Positions 36,601-51,000 of a stretch of 64,000 bases of DNA are shown here, piece after piece. The position numbers and the translations under genes were made by a program. Numbering within the stretch: the stretch's first letter is position 1; each line of letters begins with the position of its first letter. Source of the stretch: Brugia malayi (lineage: Eukaryota; Nematoda; Chromadorea; Rhabditida; Onchocercidae); NCBI RefSeq assembly GCF_000002995.4, contig NW_025062479.1, positions 19,216,721 through 19,280,720 on the forward strand, written 5' to 3'. The notes below the pieces were generated by a model. It saw nothing but the letters and a program-made list of their open reading frames with translations. It had not been told where the DNA came from and searched no databases.

Positions 36601-38990
36601 CATGTAGGTATGGGTGGTAGCTTGAGCCAGTCGAGCTGAACATTCATCAACTTTATTTTTTCTACAGCATATTTCTGCTGAAGTGCCTTCTTGACCACTG
36701 GTCAGTAATCATATATTTGTCGACCTTACTCTTTCCTATTAACAACTCAAATAAGTAGCACACCAAACTTAACCGCAGCTTTGCAGCAAATATCCGATGA
36801 CAATGTCAGCGATAAAAAGATCGCAGAAACAATACCTGCACTAGCTTTAGTCTGTCTCTCCTAGAAGCGTCGTCCCCAACTATATTCTTTTTATATTTGC
36901 CTACGTTTTATCTTCAACACACTACTATTCATTCCTGCTCATATACTAATTAAACATTGTTGGTTCCATAAAACTCCTCTGGAATCAACGGTGTCCGTGA
37001 CCTTTGACCTTTCGCTTTTCCGCGTATGACCTTTTGCAATAACACAGAAGTACGAAAACATTACCTATTGAAAATACGATTGCTGCATACCTTACTGAAA
37101 ATTTGCATATATGCTTATTCTAATACTGTTATTCGCTACCTTAAAAGGTTTGTTACCAATTTTAATTCTTCTAAAACTCTGAAACCTTCTAAGTACAATT
37201 TTGATTGAATCAGATACATTTCATCATAAGTTAGATTTTTGAAATTATATTTTGTTTCATGTGATTACATTTTCTTTTATATCTTTCAAACTTCTCGTTC
37301 TCGAAATTCTCTTTTCAATTATTTTCTTTCCATAATTTGTTGAATTGAAATAAATGATCTATCTGATAAGGGTCTGCCAAATGAATATGATCGACCTGAC
37401 TATTTTCAATTTGCAAAAGAATTTTTTTCATATGCTTTGCTGGCTGAAGGTAAATTGATAAGTAGTACAATAAGTTTAATTTTGCGAGAATTGTATAGAT
37501 TTTAAACAGGTATATGAAAAAGGCTTATAAACAGACTTCTCTGAATGGTTTCTGCTCAGACGGTTCAGAAATAAAGGTATATAATTGTTCATTGATATGT
37601 AACAGTTCTTGAATTTCATTTAAAAATAGTCAATTTCTAGAAAATAATATATCTTTTGCTTAACTTGTTGGTTCTAAACTTCATTAGTAGCCATAATTGT
37701 TTAATGTAAAATTCTTCATTAAGTTTACTAGTTACTTTTCATTTCCTTACCCAAAGTGTTGAAGATCGTCAAAACTTTTAACGATATGTGAAGATTGCTA
37801 TTGAACCATGCCATGATAGCAACTTCTGATTAGTTTTTATTTACTGAAGTTGCATGCACAAAAAGCTTGAGAAATTAGTCTAACGGTCATTTTCCTTGAG
37901 TGACATCTGGTTATCTGTACTATCATTTGTCATTACGTGTTTATAAATTCTATTCAACAGATTCGACCTTCTATTCCAATTACGATCATACAGCTCTGTT
38001 TTTTTTCATGCTTCCCTAAACCAAATAAATACTAATCAGTGCCAGTGATAGATGCTGGCAAAGATGACAATTATTTCATCTCATTCATCGCTAATCATTG
38101 CTTCTCAGCAAATGTCACCGAAGTTGCTAACCACTTTTTCTATTTCAATTATTCAATATTTGACCAATAATTGTTTGCGTAGAAGAAATGAAGAGAAAGT
38201 CTTTGTCTGTATAGATATATTTGTGGTAAATTGATATAAATGGATTTAGTTTTTAATTCTTTTATAATTACTGATTCATTCCAGCAATTTGTTATGCTTT
38301 TCTATAGCGAATTTTTAGAGTTCGACTGTTAGCGCATCTTTTCTTTTCACTATAAAAGTGTGAAACATTAAAAATCAATTTATTCAATTAACAAATTTAT
38401 TTATTTTATAAAAAATTTCATTTTTGCTCTGTTTCTACAATTGCATACTAACTACCACTTTTTTATGTGCTCATTCGATTTTTTTTTTTTCGTCGTTAAT
38501 CTCATCTGATGGCCATTTTGTCAACATTATCAGCAATCTAATCATGAAATTTGCCAATCTTACGAAGAAAAGCAAAACATTATTTGTTAAACAATCGTAT
38601 GTTTGTTACATCTCAGCTACAAAATATCAATATATATATATAATTCTATCTGTTCGTCAAATTCGAATTTTTATTACGAATTAAAAAGTACCATTCTATA
38701 ATTCGTTATGTTTTAAGATCATTCGATTAAGATAAAATTCAATAAAAACATTGATTTTTTTCGTTGAGTTCAAATATATACATATGCAAGTTCATTAAAA
38801 AGAAAATTATTAATAAGTTAGTATCACAAAGAACATTTATTGGTTTTGTACAGAATCCAAAAATTTTTAAGAATTTATGGTCAGAAATGAAATGCAAAGT
38901 TTTGTAGGATATAAGTTATTACTGATGAACTCATAAAATAAAATGTGCTTTTTCGCTATTATCGTAAAACTTATATATCGTAAAATATAT

Positions 38991-39034
38991 ATAAAATGAA
39001 TAACTTTGGATCCAACCAAAGTTATTCATTTTAT
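38991..39034. repeat. perfect 19-bp inverted repeat with 6-base spacer
   Basis: Arms 38991-39009 (ATAAAATGAATAACTTTGG) and 39016-39034 are exact reverse complements around ATCCAA. It is adjacent to a hydrophobic open frame that ends in a strong GTAAGT donor at 39077. Confidence 0.85.
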
Positions 39035-42028
39035 TCTTTGTCTTCTTGCTTTGTTCTTTAAAACTGCATTGTTTTGGTAAGTTATGTTTTCTCAACGAAG
39101 CTTGAGGCAAGTCAAGTGATGTTTACTAATATTCAAATAAAGTACAGTTCTTGGTGAGTAATGTATGTAAACAAATCGTTGACTTTAGTTTGTTCCGTCA
39201 GTAACCTCTTGAGAATTTAGCTAGTGGACACTCATCATCCTTATCTCATTATTTTAGTTTTACTATTCGTAAAATAGAAAAGTATGGCACTATGTACTTT
39301 GAAGCGATAAATAAGGATATGTAAAACCCAATAACTTTGAATATCAGAATTAAATTGCATTCATTCAAAGCAATTAAAGCTTGAAATGTGTGATAATTTG
39401 TGGGATCTCAAGAACTTTCAAAAAGACGAACCTCTACACGGTGGAAATATTACTTTCTATTTTCCGTTTTAACAATTAGCTGTTAGCATAATTATTAATG
39501 AGTGATTGAAATATGTTGAAATAGTGTTTTAGATTAATTTGAGATTGAAATTAACAAATAATTTTCGCTTGCTGTGCTCTATTTGTCATTGGAGAAATTG
39601 CTATGTACTGAAATAAAAGAATTATCATCTTCTGTAAACTTCAGTCGATTAATTGATCTGATGAGTTCCGTGTTGAATCGTTCAAGCACGCAAACAGAAG
39701 TGCCAATTTAAGTCTGAAATTTCACTCTATTATTACTGTAAGCTTGCATGAGGAGGAGAAAGGCAATTGGTTCAGCTCTGACATTGCAAATAATTACTAA
39801 TAAGGAAGACAGATAGATGTCAGTCAGATATACCCCGCCATCGACATTCCCGCTATTTCGATAGTTGGACTAACATTGATAGTAGATTTTTTTGTAAGAC
39901 ACTAACAACGCTTGTAAGCAGAGCCTTTTTAAATTCCATCTAAATTACTGAGTTGCTCACTATTTACTGATAAAATTTTATTTTTCACTTTTTTTTTCAT
40001 TTTTACTTCAAAAATTTCAACATTTCATTATGTCTTATTCATCATGCATAGGTAAGCATATGTAGTTTGGGCAATGCACTTTAATCCGGATAATGGGTAC
40101 TGTCAAACAATACTAGCAACTATTACCTGATGTCGGCAATACGAAAATTGGCAATTACCTGCATAGGACTATTAATCTGTCGTTTAACAACGAATGAACT
40201 GACGAGCTATGTTCATGTCCTATATCTACTCTTTTATTGTGCAAAACCGCCTATTAATATGTATGCATGAAATAGATTTCAAATACACACCCAGTCGTCT
40301 ATTATTTTCTTTTATCAGAAATCATAAAATTTCGAATTGAATAAATAAACGATACTTTTACTTCATCGCTGATAAAGAATGAAGTAGTTACTTAAAGTTT
40401 TGATCACAAGCAACTGCTGAAATGTTTATCACATATTTTCCTTGGCTTTTCTCCATATTGAACTGTATATTCATAAACTGATTCCGTCTGTAAACAAAAG
40501 CGCCTTTTGACTTACTGCTGTTTACACATCTTATTGTACACTTTTACTTCTGATCGTTAATTAATCTTTCATTTACTCGCAATTCAGAATAAATTTACTT
40601 CTTCACTCTTTTGTAAGAGAGGGAGATAGAACGAATCAGCCGTTTAAACCAGGTCTGAAATAGAATTCTGTTTGCTTTTTTTTTTCCTAGATTATTGAGA
40701 AGTGGAAAGAAATGCCCATTTAGAAGTTGTTTACTAATAGATTGGGATTATGCCATAGAGCAAAGGAATGTGACAAGAAATCATAAAAATTATATGATTT
40801 TAACAGATAACTGAAGCAACGTAAACAACAAGCAAACAGCGAAACATTAGCAGTACCGAGAGTTCCTATCAAATCATTTACGGTTACTTCAACTTCGCAA
40901 TCTGTACCTTTCACTTCTTTGAATACCATTCGATGCATTGCTTTTTTGGAATAATTTCTCGAATTTAATCTCGAGTTTTCTTGCTAAAACATTCTGCATT
41001 TATTGACTACAACGCCTTTTTTTTTATTGAAAACTCTTTTTTGTCCTTCAATTTCCACTACAACAAACAAAACGCTTCTCATTTTACGATCTGAAGTTGA
41101 AAAAATGACATTGGACATTTCGTCCTTATAACTATTTGCATTCAATCGTAATAATCCTCGAAATTTTTCATTGTTGTAGAAAAATCTTTTCTACATATTA
41201 TTGACAGTACCGCTAAACTACACCCAACAAAGAAGAGAGAAGAGGAAATCTAGAAAAAGATTACAACAGAATTTGTCTTTCGTTTCTTGGAGTCTAATTA
41301 TATGACCGAATTGCGTTAATCAATGAAAGGATAAATTAAAATTAAATTGTGTTAATAAATATCGCTATGCTGATCTGCTGAAATTAAGGTGTAGCAAACA
41401 GAGAAGGGAAATTTCTTGTGAAATAAATAGTTCGCAGTTTCTTTTGCAAAAAATGAAGGTATACATTGGAACAAAGTTAAGTGATAGTGATACTAAAGAG
41501 AAGGTCATGATCGGACTAGCCAGACAATCTTTATTATCACAGCTGTGCAGAACTGGTATAGTGAAAGTACTTTTGGAACGACTGAATGGTTTCTCAGAAT
41601 TGATAATAATTACATCATGTTTGGCATAAAATATTTGGCACAATTTTATTTGGCTCAACCGAATTGGATGTAAAAAAGATTTGCTTAAAATAAATTATGA
41701 AAGTAAATTTTTATGCTATATTTGATGGATAGTTGCAATTATCATTGTATAAAATCAAGGATAAGTTTGAAGTTGAAACGTGAAATATTTTCTGATAAAT
41801 GAATCATTTTGTGAGGACGACAGACTTCTCGTATTTCAGCTATGAAATTGTTGTATTCAAGTAGTTTATTACAAGTAGGATAATGCCAGCTTCATTATTC
41901 TCGTCATTAAAAAATCTGCTAATTAATTTTGAGACGTTATCAATTTTATTATTTTTTATTATCATTCTATACTAAGAGTAAAAGGATTAAATTGACAAAA
42001 TGATGGTTGGTAACAGTTGTATTTTTAG

Positions 42029-45000
42029 GCTTTCTTACATTGCGACATTGTGAAAGTAATGTATGTTTAAATGGCGGAACATGTAAAGTAAACGATCAAG
42101 ACCGCACTTTCCGGTGTCTTTGTCCAGTTGGTTTCGAAGGATTGCTATGCGAATCGGAAAAAGTTTGTTCTTTGAAATGTCACAACAATGAAGTATGTAT
42201 CTTTACTGATGTCGGAAAGCCAAAATGTAATTGCTCAGAAGGTATTTGACCTTTTTTCATTTATCAGTTTGTTCCTTGAAAATTTGTTATACTTAACTTA
42301 AAACGAATCATACACTGATTTACGCAGATTTCTTCATATGCTTTGATATATGGTTTTGATTATGTATAATTATTATCATTATTAAAACAAATGTACCACT
42401 TCTCACGTGATTAACTTAGCTAATTAACTGATTGTGAGGTAAACTAAGTGGTCAAGTTAACAACTTTTGTTTATTGTCATAACCTTCTTTGTGCTGATTT
42501 AATACAATTTGTACTTAAATAAAAACTTAATATAACTTACATAATTAAAATCACAAAGTTTTCCCATAATAAGGTAATAAGGCGACACTGCGTCCACTGA
42601 GCTCGTAAAATTGCTACTTTGCAGCCCATATTTTTCAATAACCTGATTTCATTCGTCACCAGTTCTTTTTATCAGAGGATCTTTCAATGCTGCAAAGATA
42701 GGTGTCACTGACATCATCCCAAAATTAGCCTAACTGAGGGGAAACTCTGGCACGAAATATATTATTATAATGACTGACGAATTAAAAGGGAGAGGAAAAG
42801 GGAAATAATGGTAGAAGTTGCAGAATTTTCGGGGGAATTATGTGAAGTCGGCTCAATTGACTGTCAAGTTCAAGGCTGTTCAATTGGTGAAAGGTATACT
42901 TCCTTACTGCTAACTTAATTTTGGTATAAATTACAGCTAATTAAACTTACTAATTTAATTAGTATATCAGTATTCACTGTGATTTTGACTCATGTCAATA
43001 GCAATAGTGTATAAATGGTGGAATTTAATTTGAACCTAAAATTTTCCAATTTGTAGATGTGTGCTTGTCGAAGGAGGCAAATGGCATTGTGTGCATGATG
43101 CGTGCATTCCAAACCCATGTCAACACAATGCATCATGCACACTAGTGAAAGTAAGTGAGAAGTTTCAATTTGTGTAAGTTTAACCGTGGTTGCAGTTACA
43201 AATAAAAAAAAAAATAATAATGTGTGCAATTGGTTTGAAATAAATTAAATTGAAAATAATGTTTATTATTATCAACGATTATTTAGCTCATTTTCCTGTC
43301 CTATGGCATCATTAAGTTAGATTACTTTCAGGATAGATTCGAGTGTGCTTGCACAGGTGGATTTGAAGGTAGTTTATGTGAAAACGATATCGATGAATGC
43401 ATAACCACACCTTGTAAAAACGATGCTATCTGTGTAAATAGTCTTGGGTCATTTATATGCCTCTGTAAAGATGGCTTTCGAGGTTAATCTTATTTTCATC
43501 TTTCGAGTCTTTGCATCTAAAATTCGGGAGCTGCAAACAATGAGATTTTAAAATTTGTCATTGTTCAGGAAGATAATTATGTACTAGTCTTCTGGAGCTT
43601 CTTAAGAAACTTTAAAATATACGGCACCAAATTCTTTTGCTTATTGACGTCCTTTTTATAGACATTATATTTCCATTTCATCTTTCCCACACATATCGCT
43701 TTCTTCAGTGCTTTAATAGAATTTAAAATCAAATTTGTAATGTCGTGAAAAAAATTTTACGAATTTTTTTGCAACAATGAAGTACTTATTTTAACTGTAT
43801 TTTTAGGTACTGTATGCGAAGAGAGTACGCTGTGTGATCCTAATCCATGCTTTAATAATGGAATTTGTAGTATTGTCGATGGCTTATACCACTGCAACTG
43901 TCAACCTGGCTTTACTTCTGACCGATGTCAAGTATTGCTTATTTAATTAATTGTAGCTTGGACTAAATAGTGTGCTGGGACAAAAAGGAATTTGCTAATT
44001 TTAATTTATTGAATGGTGAAACACATAATTTATTTTCTCCCTTTAAGTTTTTTCATAACTTATATAGAGAATTGTCAAATGTATGAGGTGAGAATGACTT
44101 TTCAATATTAATAAAAACATTTTATCAGTTTCCAATCATATCATTCTAGTTCATTCATGTGGAGCGTATTATTTCTCTTAAAAGGAATTAATCGAAAGGT
44201 GAAAAAAGAAATAAAAACGACAAATAAGAAGTGTGTTGAATAAATTACTATCATTTAATATCATTAATTTCTTTCAAAGTGTTTTATAAATAAAATTTAC
44301 AGGAACAAATTGAGGAAGAATGTAATTGTAAAAGTGATAAACAAATTTGTATCAGTGGAATATGCAGATGTCCTGATGGTTTTATGGTAAGGGTATTGAA
44401 AAATTTTTTTAAACATCAATAAATTTTGAGAAAATGCTTGAAGAAAAAATCAGAAGTTTTACTGAAATTGTGACTTTATTTTGGCTTCTGTTCATTTACA
44501 GTATTACAAACTGCAGGGCAAAGATTGTGATCAGCCGCTGTCATGGTCATGTATAAGAAATGAAAGCTGTGAGAACGGTGGTACTTGCCTTGAAGCGACT
44601 GGTGGTTGCTTATGTCCACCTGCTTTTACAGGTATACGCTGTGAACATACGCTTGAATGCATCGTTGATAGGTATCTTCTTAATCTTTCTTATTTTTACA
44701 ATTGCACTGATACGGTAAAACAGACATCTATTAACTTCCAACAGAGTTTGCAACTAATGGAAAGTCTCTTTTTTGATTTGAATTAAAATGTGACTGTTTG
44801 ACTTTTTACTGCCATTTTAACTATACTGATATCTATTGATTATTCTATTTTTCCGAATTTCAGCAATCCTTGCATACACGGCAATTGTATATGGTCTGCA
44901 AATGGAGCTACGTGTAATTGTGAAAATGGTTTTGAAGGAAAATATTGTGAGAGGAATTCTCCGGAATTCGATCCATGCTTACGAAGGGATTGTAATTCCG

Positions 45001-48000
45001 GTGTCTCTCTTTTTGATCTGAAATTCATCTCTTCACTAATTTTTTTTTAAGCGAAGGTTTCCTTCGTCCGTAGAGTTTAAATTTGATTGAAAATGTCTGG
45101 TTCAAGATTACTCCACAAGCTGAAAAAATGAATCAGTTAAAATTATTAGTTGTTAACAGATTATGTCACTTATTTTTGTATTTTGTAAATATTCTTACCA
45201 TCAGGTCAGTGCGTAGTTAAGGGAGGTTCAGCAGTTTGCATTTGTCCGGAAGAGAATTCAGGCGAATTCTGTGAAAATACGGATATTTGTGAAACAATGC
45301 CATGCTTGAACGGAGGCAAATGCTTCACTAATTTTACAAGTAAGTTACAAAAGTTTGATTTATTGTTCCATAAAATTTACTTCTTACACTAATTCTTGTG
45401 TTACTTCATAATCTCCCAAATCGATTTTGACATTTTCGCGTTTTATTCTCTGTTTAAATTTATTGAATTAATTAGATAGAATACTAACATGAAGTGACTG
45501 ATGAAAGAAAAAGGCAACAAGTGAAAACTTACTGTAATGCTTCGATTCAGATATGTCTGGTTTCAAGTGTATTTGCGATGAGCGCTTCAGCGGTACACGT
45601 TGCGAAATGAGAGTACAAGAAATGGAATGTGTGCCGGAATGCGTCGAGGGTGAAAGCTGTGAGCAAAGAAATGGTACTTTTGTCTGCATTAAAGTAAGAG
45701 ATTTGTCTGTCATCGGAGTAACAAACTTAAAATAAAGCAATCGGTGTTGTGATGATCTTTTCTTAAGAAATTCTTTTCAAAAATACATATTTCAGACTGA
45801 AATATCTTGTGATGACTGTGTGCATTCCTTTCGATGTATTGAAAATGGTAAATATGCGGTATGCGTTTGTGACACCTCTTGGACAGGACCGAAGTGTGAT
45901 CAGCAAATTAAGGTTGATTAATTCCTCTCAGTTTACAGAACAACTTGCACTAGGAAGGATATTACGGAATAATAAGACGATTAGAAGATCTTCCAAATGA
46001 TCAGTAAGATCAGTATTTTGATAATGCTAACGCATTATCAAAATTGCTTTGAGCAAAAATATTAACTAACTCGTAGTAATACTCAGTAAAGAATAATATT
46101 AAAGATGTATCGATCGCTCTCCGCTATTCGTTGATATTGTTTATAGGAATGCCAAAATTTATTCTGCACCCAATATCAGATATGTCGAAATGAGCCTACT
46201 ACTGCTGGGACAATAACTTCCTGTGGATGTGCGCCAGGTCTAACTGGAACAAATTGCACCATAAATACTGCTGTGACATTTCACAATACTTCATTCTTTC
46301 TCTATCAATCACCAAATAGCGTTGTTGGGTATGTTTTTTTGTTTTTTGTTATCATATTTATTGCACCGATCTGAATAAGAAACATTTGTTTAGTCTATCT
46401 CTTTATATTTTGTACACATCTCTTTGTGAACCTTATCTTTTTAATGTATAATCATTCTAATTTTTTTGTTTACATCTAAGTGATCAGCTTTCAGCTTCGT
46501 TTTCTAAAATTCAAAACATATTTAAGTTAAAAGCAAATTTATGAAAAGTGCAAAAAAACTCCTTCCTCTCACCAGTTTTTTTTTAGGTTACAAAAATCCG
46601 ATTATACATTAAAAGTCACATTTCGAACAACTGTAGATGATACTCATATATTATCAACAGAAGATATTTTAAGTCAAATGCAATTCGCTTTAAATGTACA
46701 ACGCGGTTATTTATATGGCAACTTCACCGGTTTTGTTTACCGAAAATTGTTGCCATTTGCTGTTAATGACGATCATTGGTACACTGTACTGTTCAGTAAT
46801 ATTAATAAGGTTTGAAATTATCTAGTAAATGATTTTCTGAAACCACGTAACCAACTAGCACTTCAGATGTTAGTGCTAGTATATGTCGAAATTGGTCAAA
46901 AATTGAACTTAAATAGCACTCATATTTAATTTACAAATTTATAAATTTTCAAAAAAAAAAAGTTTGAGCTGCCCCATACCCTATTACTATCCACAATGTT
47001 TTACATATTCCACTGTAAAAATTGAATTCTGCTGATTGCTTACTTAGAGATACTATTGTTTATGTTAAAAAAGTTTCAAACCTTATTAAACAAAATTTCG
47101 AGAAAAAACTTTAAGAAATTAATTACTAAGTTCAGGTTAGTTTCAGTTAAAGAAGCAAGTTTTTCTCATCAAGTATTCAGTTAGTTTCAGTTAAAGTAAG
47201 TTTTTCACCAGTTATTGAAATTATAATTTCCTTGCATTTTCATTTGCAGACTGTTTCACTAGAAATACGCGAAGGAGATTTTGTCTTGTCGCGTCTAAAA
47301 ATGAAGGAACGTAGAAATATGGGCATCTATTGGACACGAATAGGCAAAGGTCGCGCAAATGGTTTCAGGGGTTGTGTTCGTGATTTATTTATCAATGGAG
47401 AATTCACTAATATGCTCAAATCAGCGTAAGTAGAAACAGTTTTTAGCTGTTGTAAATCATAAATCAGGAAGCCTCATACTTGTTGGATAAGCGTTAAATG
47501 AAGGAATTCAAATAATAAAGTGGTAGAGATTACGGGAATTTTCAAGTACATTTCATATAATGATTTATTAGCTACTCTAAGAGATGCTGGAAAAGAAAAT
47601 CAGAACTTGACAATTACTGGAATTCTCAGAGTTACTCATTTTAGTAGTGTATTCGGAGTCATAGAAGGATGTCAACATTCCAAATTATGTTCTCCTAATC
47701 CATGCCAAAATGGTGGTACTTGTATCGATCAATGGGATGAATTTCGTTGTGCATGTAAAAAACCATTCTTGCCACCATATTGTATACAACAAACAGATGA
47801 AGTGACTTTTGGGCATCATAATTTAAAGTCCAGATTGGAATTAGATATAGAACAAAATCTGGAGAACATTAAACTAGATACAGATATTGATTTCTTGATG
47901 AGAACGAACAAACCTAATGGAACATTGTTGTATCTCGGTGAGAAGGTATGTTGTGTCTGTCAGACTTAATATTTCATGAACATGAGATTTTTATGGCATT

Positions 48001-51000
48001 TTTCCTCTAACATTTTAAAGACTTAACCGAAGTATGAGAGACAAAAAGCGAGAAGTGTTTGTTTTAACAGAGAAGCATTATGGTTAAGATGTTGAAAATA
48101 CTGCTATTGTGGACATGATGGAAAGATTTCTGAGCATTTTTTATTCAGAGTAATGAAGATATTGGAACCTTCATAGCACTGCAAATTCTTAACGGTTCCT
48201 TGAATATACGAACGCGATTGGGAGGCAAGAAAGTATTTTCAAGAAATATATCAGATAAAATCGATGACAATAAAGTGCATTTGATAAGTTTAGTGAGAGA
48301 TCGGAATAATTTCACTGTAAGTTCTCATCTTTATTTCTGGTTTTTCGTAATTACTTAAAAATCACGCCATTTCCTTTTTCTCATCATACTTTGTATGTGC
48401 ATTCGTGATTATAAGGATAGATTAGTTGTCTAATTAGATTATTCTATACTGTGAAAGTTTGTCATGTTCACAAACTGAGAAAAGAGAATCAGCTTATGGA
48501 ATAAATATTGATTTTATTTTACTACTTTTTCTGAATACCATTTATCACAGATCACAATAGATGATGGTGTGGCAAGTACAAAATTCGACATTGAAAATCG
48601 TTTTGATCATCCTTTGCTAGCAGATACCTTGATTCTGGGCAGCAGTGAAGATTTACCTACAGATGCATTTTCAAATAATGACTACTTCAAAGGGACACTA
48701 CAGGACCTACGTATCAACAATCGTGTCGTTCCTCTTACAACATTGCCGACTGATATCGAAGTACAGCAGTTTGGGATTGAAATCGAAAAGGATAATATCC
48801 AGCAGGTAGCTGCGCCATTTATTAATATTCAAGGACTCAGTGTAAAAACTTCTCCTATCTTTTTTTTTTTTTTCATTTGATCGGACTGATAAAAGTAATT
48901 TTTTTTACTATTTTGATTGGTTATTAGTCTTTTAAGAATTATTGATGTAAAATTTGTAAGTCTTTTGGGAAAAACAATTTGTTAGCTTAATGTTATTTGT
49001 AATTACATAGCTGATTCAGTCATTCGCGCTGTTATTACTTCGTGTTTACCTATGTACTTGAAATTACAAAAGCACAACTCATAAACTTACAATAGGACAG
49101 TTTTCTATCTCAGATATTTATTTCATCTAAATCTTATTTTGCAGGGCACAGTATCGGATGACATTTGCACTCTTTTAAAACCATGCGTAAATGGAGAATG
49201 CTCAAACACGTTTAATGATTTTGAATGTATATGTGAGAATTCATGGATTGGGAAACGCTGCAATAGACGTGATCATTGTGCTCTTTCGTCTTGTGGCACA
49301 AATATGACGTGCACAAATTACGACGGCGGTTATGTTTGTAAGTGCATCTGTCATTTTATAATTTTCGTATGTCGCTTGTCTTATATAATAAAAAAAGATC
49401 AAATAAGTAAAATCACAGTGATGCGATGATTGTTTAACAGGTAGTTCGCCAGCAACATTTATATCAACATCATTCGCAAAATTTAAATTGGAAAATGGTG
49501 GTGTTGCGATGGATATTTCAAAGTCCTTACAAATCAGCTTCATGTTGCGAACTCGTTCCTTATCGGGTCAAATTATTTACCTAGTGAGTTTTATGAATAT
49601 GAGAGAGCGTTTTTATCATTCTTACTATTCATACCTCTCTCTCTCTCGCTGTGTTGCTCATAGCATATATTTCTTTTTCAGAAAACTCCAACTTCTTTCC
49701 TATCGGTCTCACTGGAGGATGGTTTACTGGTGTATGAAGCACTGATAAATGATAATATGAAAAAGCAAAGGACGAATCTGGTAGTAAATGATGGTGTAGT
49801 GCGCAGTGTTGATATCAACCAAAATGGTTTACATATCGATGGCAAGCTCAATGCTAACAATTTATCATTGCCTCTCTTAGTCAATACATTTGGTATCAAT
49901 GATAACTTAACCTTAATAATTGGACAACGAAGTGATCAATTACCATCATTCGATGTAATTTAAAATTTTGGGAACTTTTTTCATCAAATTTAATTTGTTT
50001 TGACTTTTTAAAGTTTCCGGGAATAAAACCAAAATCCGTCACAGAACTTTTTAATTAGCTGCATCTGATAATTGTCGAGGCGCATTTGTATATAATATAT
50101 ATATATATGTCTGACAGAGTAAATATACATCTGATTTTTTTGATAAGTTTTGCTTCAGGGTTGTCTAGAAAATATACACATTGGAATAACTCCACCGATT
50201 TCATTTTTTGTTGATGGTCGAGCTGGTAATTTATTGGAAAATACCATGCATTTCAAGCTAATGAAGCGTCGAAATATCATAGATAACTTCTGCTATGCTG
50301 ACGATCTTTGTGGTTTAGTAAATCCATGCAAAAATGATGCAGTTTGTCGCGATTTATGGAATAAGCGAGTCTGCGAATGCCAACCTGGGTTTACTGGAAC
50401 TTTTTGTGAGGTTGAAAATTTTGTTAAAGTCACATTACTGGATCTTTCTTACCCGTAACTGGTGCTTCTGGAATACGCCTTATGTTATATTAATTGATTT
50501 CGAGTTCGTGATTCATAATTTCTTATAAAAGATTGCTTCTTAGAAGAGTTATGATATAAGTAAATATCATTTTAGTATTTCCTTTTTTTACAGACACGAA
50601 TTAATAGATGTGAGAATCACATCTGTAAATTTGGCGCTTGTATCAGCGGTATCGACGAATATAGGTCAATTTTTAGTGTTTTAACACTTCCTAATTATTG
50701 TGTGGTTTTTTAGAACAAATAATTTAGAAAGAAAAAACATGGCTAGTCAAATGCTGTCGACTTTGTTCTCTGTTTAATAAACTTTTATAATTGCAGTTGT
50801 GTATGTCTGCCCGGATACGATGGACAATTTTGCGATGAAGAAATGAATTTATGCAAACTATCACCATGCTTAAATGGTGGAAACTGTACAACAGCAAAAG
50901 GCAAATACAATTGTGATTGTCCACCTCACTTTGTCGGATCACGTTGTCAAGTACTGGTAAGAATTTCAGATGCATTTTTTTTTTTTTGATGATGAAGTAA

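Larger units (their letters stand above)
33431..42028. other. 8.6-kb largely non-coding region upstream of the Crumbs homologue
   Basis: No exon chain with consistent phase was found. Items inside, listed separately, are a tRNA-like B-box segment (33770-33835), an (AT)29 microsatellite (36093-36150), a less AT-rich block at 36360-36600 and a 19-bp inverted repeat (38991-39034). The missing signal-peptide exon of the Crumbs gene must lie here or further left. ORFs such as those at 34891, 35398 and 40938 show no family similarity. Confidence 0.5.

Noticed and set aside
40720..40938. Minus-strand ORF beginning MHRMVFKEVKGTDCEVEV
   Set aside because: The first 30 residues look protein-like, but no partner exon or family was found; not enough to call a gene.
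47520..47644. 5' extension of Crumbs exon 15 as coding
   Set aside because: The frame is open but no acceptor in the right phase was found; the TTTTAG at 47644 joins LamG1 directly to the conserved Gly-Cys end.
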